11,346 bases of DNA, taken from positions 1 through 11,346 of the forward strand of contig SOKC01000126.1 in the NCBI GenBank assembly GCA_004376325.1, written 5' to 3'. Both the position numbers and the translations under genes were made by a program. The notes under the pieces were generated by a model. That model ran no database searches and was not told the origin of the DNA. It saw only the letters and a list, made by a program, of their open reading frames with translations. Within the stretch, counting starts at the first letter, position 1. Every line of letters starts with the position of its first letter. Shown piece after piece: positions 6,567 through 11,346 of this stretch. Source of the DNA: Actinomycetota bacterium. Its GTDB lineage: Bacteria > Actinomycetota > Humimicrobiia > Humimicrobiales > Humimicrobiaceae.

Positions 6567-7586
6567 ATGAGATTTAAAAATTTATCCAGTTTTTCCAAAA
6601 GAATTGTAGCTTCAATTATCGTTCTGATTTTTATCTATTTTTTAGGTTCTATTGGTTATATGGTAATTGAAAATATGGCATTTCTGGATGCACTTTTTAT
6701 GACCACCATAACCATAACCACTGTAGGTTATGGGTTGGTAAAAGAATTATCCACTACAGGGACTATATTTACCATTATTCTAATTATTACCGGTACCGGA
6801 ACTGCAGCATTTATTATAATTAACCTCGCAGATTTTCTATTAAGCGAGTTTTTATTAGGAAGAATCGAAAAGAGAAGGACAAGAAAAATGATATCTAAAC
6901 TTAAAAACCATTATATAATTTGCGGGCTGGGAAGAGTAGGCCTGGAAATTGCACATGAACTGGTAAATAATAAAATTGATTTTATAGTAGTAGACAATGC
7001 TGAAGAGCCAATTGAGATTGCAAAACGGAATAACTGGTTATACATTCAGGGAGATGCCTCCAATGATGAAACACTAATAGAAACTGGGATAAAGAATGCC
7101 AGGGGTTTATTTGCAGCTTTAGACACAGATTCAGAAAATGTTTATGTCACCCTCTCCGCTAAATCTCTAAATCCCTCCCTATTCGTTGTTGCAAGAGCTA
7201 CCATGCATGAGACCATAAGCAAACTGGAAAAATCGGGAGCGGATAGAGTAATTTCCCCTCAGATTATTGGAGGAAGAAGAATGGCTGCTATGGCCCTGCA
7301 ACCATCGATTTGTGATTTTCTGGATACTTTAATGACAACAGAGGAAGCCGAAATCCGGCTCGTAGAGATTGAAATTAAGCCAGATAGTAAAATAGATAAT
7401 ATAACTATAAGTGAAGCAGTCAAGAAACATGGGGTAGAATCCCTGATTATCTCTGTAATAGAAAAAGGAGAAAAGATCTCGGTAAAAAAAGCAAGCGGAG
7501 ATACGCATATGAGAGCGGGTCATAAAATAATAGCCATTGGCACTGAAGATCAAATTAAGTACTTAACCAATCTTGCATCCAGTTAA
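6567..7586 (+). CDS. two-TM potassium channel with RCK (TrkA-N/TrkA-C) domains
   Basis: This is a MthK-like ligand-gated potassium channel. Helix 1 spans about residues 12-34. The pore helix and selectivity filter TTVGYG (51-56) follow, then helix 2 at about 64-88. A basic linker GRIEKRRTRKM leads to a cytosolic Rossmann RCK_N domain. This has the dinucleotide motif CGLGRVG (119-125), and the acidic residue at the end of the second strand in FIVVDN (Asp143) suggests NAD(H) or nucleotide binding. An RCK_C domain occupies roughly 245-339. The 339-residue length is typical. In related channels the RCK ring opens the pore on binding Ca2+ or nucleotides; the ligand here is unknown. There is no visible Shine-Dalgarno sequence before the ATG. 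It is the only plus-strand protein gene in the window. Confidence 0.92.
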   Translation: MRFKNLSSFSKRIVASIIVLIFIYFLGSIGYMVIENMAFLDALFMTTITITTVGYGLVKELSTTGTIFTIILIITGTGTAAFIIINLADFLLSEFLLGRIEKRRTRKMISKLKNHYIICGLGRVGLEIAHELVNNKIDFIVVDNAEEPIEIAKRNNWLYIQGDASNDETLIETGIKNARGLFAALDTDSENVYVTLSAKSLNPSLFVVARATMHETISKLEKSGADRVISPQIIGGRRMAAMALQPSICDFLDTLMTTEEAEIRLVEIEIKPDSKIDNITISEAVKKHGVESLIISVIEKGEKISVKKASGDTHMRAGHKIIAIGTEDQIKYLTNLASS

Positions 7587-7728
7587 ACAAGCGGTTTAAC
7601 CAGGACACTTCTATATACTGTCATTAAAAACTTGATAGACTCATTCTGCGCGGTAATTATAGAGAACTTATTCCAATAAACAAGTATTTAATATATGAAT
7701 ATGAAAGATATCAGCTGTTGATAAAGTA

Positions 7729-7804
7729 TGGTGGCGAGACGCAGAATTGAACTGCGGACACATGGATTTTCAGTCCACTGCTCTACCAACTGAGCTATCT
7801 CGCC
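7729..7804 (-). tRNA. tRNA-Phe (anticodon GAA)
   Basis: The minus strand has acceptor stem GGCGAGA/TCTCGCC, discriminator A and an encoded CCA (7729-7731). The anticodon stem TGGA/TCCA is adjacent to loop CTGAAAA, giving anticodon GAA. The T arm reads GCAGTTCAATTCTGC. It is the last gene of the tRNA operon. About 140 bases separate it from the convergent potassium-channel gene. Confidence 0.97.
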
Positions 7805-7820
7805 AACATCTAATTAAAAC

Positions 7821-7946
7821 TGGCGGAGCTGACGGGATTTGTTCTTTCGTCTCACTCCGTTCGCTGCAGAGACGCGGACTCCCTTCGCTACCGCTCTGGT
7901 CCGTCCTTTCAAATCCCGTAAAATATGCACCAATGGCATATTTTAC
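7821..7946 (-). repeat. tRNA-tail repeat copy A (Asp version)
   Basis: Positions 7821-7841 exactly repeat the last 21 nt of tRNA-Asp, from T-loop C56 to CCA. The next 24 bases (7842-7865) are identical to those in copy B at 8269-8292. An 8-bp inverted repeat GGGATTTG/CAAATCCC (7834-7841, 7910-7917) encloses an inner stem CGGACT/GGTCCG (7875-7880, 7898-7903). An 11-bp hairpin with loop ACCAATG closes the unit (7918-7946). It lies between tRNA-Asp and tRNA-Phe. Differences from copy B keep the pairing. It could be a mobile element targeting tRNA T-arms or a structured RNA; no protein is encoded. Confidence 0.8.
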
Positions 7947-7988
7947 ACGATTTAACTATATCATTATTTGCCAGTAATAGTAAATTCA

Positions 7989-8065
7989 TGGCGGAGCTGA
8001 CGGGATTTGAACCCGCGATCTCATGCGTGACAGGCATGTGTCCTAAGCCGCTAGACGACAGCTCC
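7989..8065 (-). tRNA. tRNA-Asp (anticodon GTC)
   Basis: The minus strand has acceptor stem GGAGCTG/CAGCTCC, discriminator G and an encoded CCA (7989-7991). The anticodon stem CATGC/GCATG closes loop CTGTCAC, giving anticodon GTC. The T arm is CGGGTTCAAATCCCG. Its last 21 nt are duplicated downstream in repeat copy A. Confidence 0.97.
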
Positions 8066-8082
8066 ACTTAACTATTAACTCA

Positions 8083-8158
8083 TGGTGGGCGTTGCAGGGC
8101 TTGAACCTGCGACCCCCTGCTTGTAAGGCAGGTGCTCTCCCAACTGAGCTAAACGCCC
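8083..8158 (-). tRNA. tRNA-Val (anticodon TAC)
   Basis: The minus strand has acceptor stem GGGCGTT/AACGCCC, discriminator A and an encoded CCA (8083-8085). Anticodon stem CCTGC/GCAGG closes loop CTTACAA, giving anticodon TAC. It lies only 17 bases from tRNA-Asp and 8 from tRNA-Glu, so these three must be processed from one transcript. Confidence 0.97.
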
Positions 8159-8166
8159 ACATTTAA

Positions 8167-8241
8167 TGGTAGCCTGTAGGAGAATTGAACTCCTGTTGGT
8201 AGGTTGAAAACCTACTGTCCTAACCACTAGACGAACAGGCC
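8167..8241 (-). tRNA. tRNA-Glu (anticodon TTC)
   Basis: The minus strand has acceptor stem GGCCTGT/ACAGGCT with a G1-U72 wobble, discriminator A and an encoded CCA (8167-8169). Anticodon stem GTAGG/CCTAC closes loop TTTTCAA, giving anticodon TTC. Only six bases separate its 5' end from the tRNA-Lys tail copy in repeat B. Confidence 0.97.
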
Positions 8242-8247
8242 ATTTAC

Positions 8248-8372
8248 TGGTGAGCCGTGAAGGATTCGTTCTTTCGTCTCACTCCGTTCGCTCACGTAAA
8301 CGCGGACTCCTTCATCTAAAGATTCAGTCCGTCCTTTCGAATCCTGCAAACATGCACCAATGGCATGTTTGC
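8248..8372 (-). repeat. tRNA-tail repeat copy B (Lys version)
   Basis: Positions 8248-8268 exactly repeat the last 21 nt of tRNA-Lys, again from T-loop C56 to CCA. The 24-base block shared with copy A follows (8269-8292). The outer inverted repeat is AGGATTCG/CGAATCCT (8261-8268, 8338-8345), the inner stem CGGACT/AGTCCG (8303-8308, 8326-8331), and the end hairpin a 10-bp stem around ACCAATG (8346-8372). It lies between tRNA-Lys and tRNA-Glu. The distance from tail copy to real tRNA end is 167 bases, against 168 in copy A. Confidence 0.8.
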
Positions 8373-8414
8373 CCAAATCATCTCCACCGTACTTACCATT
8401 TACTTATATAAATC

Positions 8415-8490
8415 TGGTGAGCCGTGAAGGATTCGAACCTTCGACACCCGGATTAAAAGTCCGGTGCTCTACCAACTGAGCTAACGGCCC
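8415..8490 (-). tRNA. tRNA-Lys (anticodon TTT)
   Basis: The minus strand has acceptor stem GGGCCGT/ACGGCTC with a G2-U71 wobble, discriminator A and an encoded CCA (8415-8417). Anticodon stem CCGGA/TCCGG closes loop CTTTTAA, giving anticodon TTT. It is the first gene of the tRNA operon, about 65 bases after the predicted transcription start. Its last 21 nt recur in repeat copy B. Confidence 0.97.
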
Positions 8491-8561
8491 CTGCTAATTC
8501 AATCTCGTGACAACTAAAACTGCCCTGGTCATTAGCTTTCCAATTAAATTAGCAAACGTAA

Positions 8562-8590
8562 AGTCTACTATAGTAAAAAATCATTGTCAA
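8562..8590 (-). promoter_or_regulatory. promoter of the tRNA operon
   Basis: The minus strand carries a perfect -35 TTGACA (8585-8590), a 17-base spacer and a -10 TAGACT (8562-8567). Initiation would be near 8555. The placement between the end of the YtxH gene and tRNA-Lys, and the consensus -35 in otherwise weak-promoter DNA, fit a strong stable-RNA promoter. Confidence 0.75.
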
Positions 8591-8621
8591 CAAATGAAAG
8601 CAGGATTGTTACGGGTAAATC

Positions 8622-8933
8622 TCAATTAATATCTGCCCGATTTTTCCCTTTAATCTTTGAGGATATCTTGCTGGCTTTTTCTTTACCTTTCTCCAATAAT
8701 TCCCCGCCCATAACTTTTGCTTCGGCCAGGGTAAATTTTCCTCTATCTATTATATCTTTAAGCTTTTCAATTAAATTTTTTCTAGTTTTTAATCCAGACT
8801 GGGGTGCAAATAATAATCCCAATATAAAACCGGAAAAAATTGAAATCGAAACAATTATTAATACCTCTGTTAAATCTTTCCCAACAGATTTACTATGTTC
8901 ATTACTCTCAGGACCTGAATTATTATTACACAT
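8622..8933 (-). CDS. YtxH-domain small membrane protein
   Basis: The 103-residue protein has a polar N-terminus (1-22) and one membrane segment, about residues 23-43 (VLIIVSISIFSGFILGLLFAP). The segment ends in the YtxH signature GFILGLLFAPQSGLKTRKNL, and a lysine-rich amphipathic helix runs to the end (50-103). YtxH proteins are small envelope or stress-associated proteins with no established activity. An AAAGGA sequence lies 11 bases upstream of the ATG. A plus-strand open frame covering the same DNA is rejected because only this strand gives a recognisable domain. The gene is separate from its neighbours and has its own candidate promoter. Confidence 0.8.
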   Translation of the reverse strand: MCNNNSGPESNEHSKSVGKDLTEVLIIVSISIFSGFILGLLFAPQSGLKTRKNLIEKLKDIIDRGKFTLAEAKVMGGELLEKGKEKASKISSKIKGKNRADIN

Positions 8934-8973
8934 TATTGATACATCCTTTATTAATTAATTTATTTACGTCTTT

Positions 8974-9002
8974 ATTATAAACTATTTAATGGTTATATTG
9001 AA
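8974..9002 (-). promoter_or_regulatory. candidate promoter of the YtxH gene
   Basis: The minus strand has TATAAT (8974-8979), preceded at 17 bases by TTCAAT (8997-9002), which matches the -35 consensus only partly. Initiation near 8967 would give a leader of about 34 bases with the AAAGGA ribosome binding site in it. Confidence 0.5.
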
Positions 9003-9048
9003 CATAATAACATCATCATAATAAAAAATTGGAAGTAAAGTAGTTAGT

Positions 9049-9912
9049 TTAATTTGTCAGATACTCTATAACCTCTACCCAACCTTTATTCATAGCGCCT
9101 TCGGTCACATATACATTATTATATTTATTAAGTCCACCCAGTATCATTTCCTTATGTTCCAGTGCGTTCCTCATAAGGAAAAAGTATTTGACCTCACCTG
9201 CCATTTTTAAGTCTTCCAGTGAGTCGCCCAGCGCTATACAGTTTCCAGTATTAAAATTTCTAATTTCTTTATCCAGTTTTATCCCTTTTGACTTATTAAC
9301 GCCTGAAGGTGTTAAATTATAAATATGCAATCTTTTTATATCCAGATCCGACTCCACCAATGATGAAAGCCCGTTGTCCAGCAGAACAAGCTCTCCATAT
9401 CCTTCTTTTTTAAGCAGCTTGTTTGCCAAATCCAGATTTATTTCTCCAAAAAATAATATACTATGTGACCTATACCTGCTCCATTCCATCTTACTTTCTA
9501 TTTTATCCGGAAAATTTTTCTTAAATAATTCTATAATCTTTATTAAATCCTTTCCTTCATATGTCAGATCATATTTTATCTTCTGTCTGTCAAAGGTAGT
9601 ATGAACTTCTTTACCCAGATTATAGACTAATTCAGAACCTAACTCCGCAATATAATTTTTCAGTCCAATCATCTGAGCATTATATCTCAACTGAAACCTG
9701 TTTCTTCCAGATACCAGGACGACATCCCAATTTTTCCCTGCTATTTCTGGCAGCAGTTTTACTGCTTCAAAGTAATAATCACCTTTCTCATCTTTAACAA
9801 TACAACCCCTGTCATTAAATAAAGTACCGTCAAGATCAGTATATATAACTTTTAAATCTTTTAAATTTTCTTTAATCTCTTTTTTACTATCTTTAAATAA
9901 TCTATATTTCAC
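9049..9912 (-). CDS. HAD-IIB phosphatase, similar to mannosyl-3-phosphoglycerate phosphatase
   Basis: This 287-residue protein is a HAD-superfamily hydrolase that removes phosphate through an aspartyl-phosphate intermediate. Motif I is YTDLDGTLF with nucleophile Asp26 and acid/base Asp28. Motif II is VLVSGRN with Ser68. The motif III lysine is Lys207 in GVNKSKGI, and motif IV is GDSLED (229-234). The cap between motifs II and III is of the C2B type shared by Cof-like sugar phosphatases, sucrose phosphatase and mannosyl-3-phosphoglycerate phosphatase. The motif layout resembles the last of these, which would imply compatible-solute synthesis, but no matching synthase lies nearby, so substrate is uncertain. 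GAGAAGGTG just before the ATG is a good ribosome binding site. Confidence 0.75.
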   Translation of the reverse strand: MKYRLFKDSKKEIKENLKDLKVIYTDLDGTLFNDRGCIVKDEKGDYYFEAVKLLPEIAGKNWDVVLVSGRNRFQLRYNAQMIGLKNYIAELGSELVYNLGKEVHTTFDRQKIKYDLTYEGKDLIKIIELFKKNFPDKIESKMEWSRYRSHSILFFGEINLDLANKLLKKEGYGELVLLDNGLSSLVESDLDIKRLHIYNLTPSGVNKSKGIKLDKEIRNFNTGNCIALGDSLEDLKMAGEVKYFFLMRNALEHKEMILGGLNKYNNVYVTEGAMNKGWVEVIEYLTN

Positions 9913-9958
9913 CTTCTCTACCTTTCTACCTCTAAATTATTTTTTTACAATTAATATT

Positions 9959-9984
9959 TTCATCTATCTTCAAGATAGGATGAA
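9959..9984. other. stem-loop between the site-2 protease and HAD genes
   Basis: TTCAT-CTATC (9959-9968) pairs with GATAG-ATGAA (9974-9978, 9980-9984), leaving G9979 bulged around a five-base loop. In the direction of gene transcription (minus) no T tract follows, so it is not a standard terminator. On the plus strand a T-rich stretch follows, but no plus-strand gene ends here. It may attenuate or stabilise the upstream mRNA. Confidence 0.35.
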
Positions 9985-10025
9985 GTTTATTTTCTTCAAG
10001 TCCGGATATTTAATATTTTGGAAGG

Positions 10026-11150
10026 CTAGTGAAATTCAGACCGGATCTTTATAAAACGCATTACATCACTTTTTGTAATTATTCCTCTTAATCTACCACC
10101 GGACATTATTACCAGGTGACCCAGGTTATTTTTACCCATCTTCTTAATAGCATCGGATATTTCCATAGACATATTTACTTTTTCAATTTCTGAAACTGTT
10201 TTAACTACATCTCCTATTTTAACCTCCGCCCACTCTTCTTTTGAAACTCCCTTAATGTCATGTAATGAAATCACACCTATAAACCTCTGGGTTTTTTCAT
10301 CTTCTATTACTGGAAACCTTCCAAACCTATATTTCATAAAATAATCATCTACCAAATCCTGTATAGTTATATCTTTTGTGACATTTACAATATTCTCATT
10401 CATAACATCTCCTACTTTAATTCCTTTAATAGAAGTTTCAAATATAAGCTGCCTGTAGCCCCTTTGAGCAGAGGATTGCAGAAACCATCCAATAAAAGCA
10501 AGCCATACCCCATTTAAAAAATTACCGGTTAAGATAAAGAAGACACCAACTGCTATAATCATAAATCCAATTACTCTTCCTACCGTAGAAGCTATAAAGG
10601 TTGAACGCTCCAGGTTTCCTGTAACTCTCCATACTATTGACCGCAGCACTCTTCCGCCATCAAGAGGGTAACCGGGAAGCATATTAAAAACTCCGAGTAC
10701 GATATTAATAATAGCCAGATATTTAACCGGCTCTCTTATAGGAGCAATATTTACGGTAAAGATCCATATGACACCAAATATTATGCCCATTACAAAACTC
10801 GCAGTAGGGCCGGCAATAGCCATGACAAACTCGCTATAAGGAGTTTCAGGTTCTTTCTCTATTTCTGCCATTCCCCCAAATATAAAAAGGGTTATTCTCT
10901 TTACAGATGTGCCTCTCCTCCTGGCAACCAGAGAATGGCTCATTTCATGTATTAATACCGAGGTAAAGAAAAGGATTACGGTAATAATGGTAATTAATGC
11001 CAGAAGACCTTCGTTTAATCCCGAAAGAACCCTCGGAAAATAATCAAATCCAAAATAGTAAGCAAACAGTGCAAATATTATAAACCAGCTGTAATCCAGC
11101 CTGATCTCTATTCCAAAAACCTTAAATAATTTTATCGAGGATCTAAACAT
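10026..11150 (-). CDS. site-2 protease (M50) with tandem CBS domains
   Basis: This 374-residue integral membrane zinc protease belongs to the SpoIVFB/S2P group, which cuts substrates within the membrane. Membrane segments lie at about 18-38, 46-66, 107-133, 144-158, 190-208 and 212-225. The zinc site is HEMSH (68-72) plus the third-ligand motif NMLPGYPLDGGR (156-167) with Asp164. Two CBS domains follow (about 245-302 and 312-370), which in this family bind adenine nucleotides and may sense energy state. There is no PDZ domain, unlike RseP. AGGTGAGGAG before the ATG is a strong ribosome binding site. No sigma or anti-sigma factor lies in the window, so the substrate is unknown. Confidence 0.93.
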   Translation of the reverse strand: MFRSSIKLFKVFGIEIRLDYSWFIIFALFAYYFGFDYFPRVLSGLNEGLLALITIITVILFFTSVLIHEMSHSLVARRRGTSVKRITLFIFGGMAEIEKEPETPYSEFVMAIAGPTASFVMGIIFGVIWIFTVNIAPIREPVKYLAIINIVLGVFNMLPGYPLDGGRVLRSIVWRVTGNLERSTFIASTVGRVIGFMIIAVGVFFILTGNFLNGVWLAFIGWFLQSSAQRGYRQLIFETSIKGIKVGDVMNENIVNVTKDITIQDLVDDYFMKYRFGRFPVIEDEKTQRFIGVISLHDIKGVSKEEWAEVKIGDVVKTVSEIEKVNMSMEISDAIKKMGKNNLGHLVIMSGGRLRGIITKSDVMRFIKIRSEFH

Positions 11151-11240
11151 TCAACTCTTTCTCCTCACCTGTGAATCACTTATAATCAGTCTGATATTTT
11201 TTTAAAAATAAATCCTTTTTTCCAGTATCCAAGCATTTAC

Positions 11241-11246
11241 ATTATA
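11241..11246 (-). promoter_or_regulatory. candidate -10 element for the site-2 protease gene
   Basis: The minus strand has a perfect TATAAT, placing initiation near 11234 and leaving a leader of about 84 bases. The -35 (TTAATT at 17 bases) is poor. Nothing else was recognised between 11151 and the window end. Confidence 0.4.
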
Positions 11247-11346
11247 CCCTATCCAGGGTAAAAAATTAAAAATATCTGGCAGGAGTATGTTAGGAGTATA
11301 TCATTATTGCACATTAGCGTATTTATAACTGCAGAATAATTGTTTT

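Noticed and set aside
7582..7600. Perfect stem GTTAAAC-N5-GTTTAAC at the end of the potassium channel gene, considered as a bidirectional terminator.
   Set aside because: No T tract follows on either strand and the stem is AT-rich, so it does not meet the usual intrinsic terminator pattern.
7747..7977. Plus-strand open frame of 76 codons.
   Set aside because: It runs across tRNA-Phe and repeat copy A, has no domain and no ribosome binding site.
7842..8338. Hammerhead-type ribozyme core suggested by CGAAAG on the minus strand of the repeats.
   Set aside because: The required CUGANGA core and cleavage-site context are not present in either copy.
7821..8372. The two tRNA-tail repeats as att sites of an integrated element.
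   Set aside because: The tails belong to different tRNAs, the intervals are about 147 bp with no integrase, and both units share a structured core, so ordinary attL/attR does not fit.
8584..8958. Plus-strand open frame of 124 codons opposite the YtxH gene.
   Set aside because: It is a shadow of the minus-strand gene, which shows the YtxH motif, and it overlaps the tRNA promoter.

Overview
The window is AT-rich DNA from a bacterium. It has Shine-Dalgarno-type starts, sigma70-like promoters, tRNA genes with encoded CCA ends, and the MEP-pathway gene ispE. The order rsmI - metG - tatD - rsmA - ispE follows the order of the same genes in Bacillus subtilis, without the genes that lie between them there. 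A low-GC anaerobe or an uncultivated phylum would fit, but the taxon cannot be fixed from this sequence alone.

Layout. Positions 1-5478 (minus strand) form a compact housekeeping operon: rsmI, metG, tatD, rsmA, ispE, with gaps of 12 to 42 bases, followed by a tRNA-Gln gene. Upstream of it, on the same strand, is a vapBC-like toxin-antitoxin pair (5529-6243) with its own promoter and a candidate operator. A 323-base intergenic region (6244-6566) separates this from the only plus-strand protein gene, a two-helix potassium channel with an RCK domain (6567-7586). Positions 7729-8590 are a minus-strand tRNA operon, Lys-Glu-Val-Asp-Phe in transcription order, with a near-consensus promoter. The rest, all minus strand, encodes a YtxH-domain protein, a HAD-IIB phosphatase and a membrane site-2 protease with two CBS domains.

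Three things stand out. (1) tatD carries a 213-bp non-autonomous IS200/IS605 element of the IS608 type. It has TTAC and TCAA cleavage sites, AAAG and GAAT guides, and two subterminal hairpins that each carry a bulged T. It is exactly 71 codons long with no stop in the tatD frame, so the host gene reads through it. Its right half looks like a TnpB-type omega-RNA scaffold whose guide would match the repaired, element-free tatD. (2) Two copies of a structured repeat of about 125 bp lie inside the tRNA operon. Each starts with an exact 21-nt copy of the 3' end of the preceding tRNA (Lys or Asp), and each has paired substitutions in its stems. (3) rsmI appears to start at a rare AUU codon behind a strong ribosome binding site.

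The housekeeping operon joins translation quality (RsmI and RsmA methylate 16S rRNA, MetRS charges initiator and elongator tRNA) with isoprenoid synthesis (IspE). The channel, YtxH protein and site-2 protease suggest envelope and ion homeostasis, but nothing shows that these three act together.
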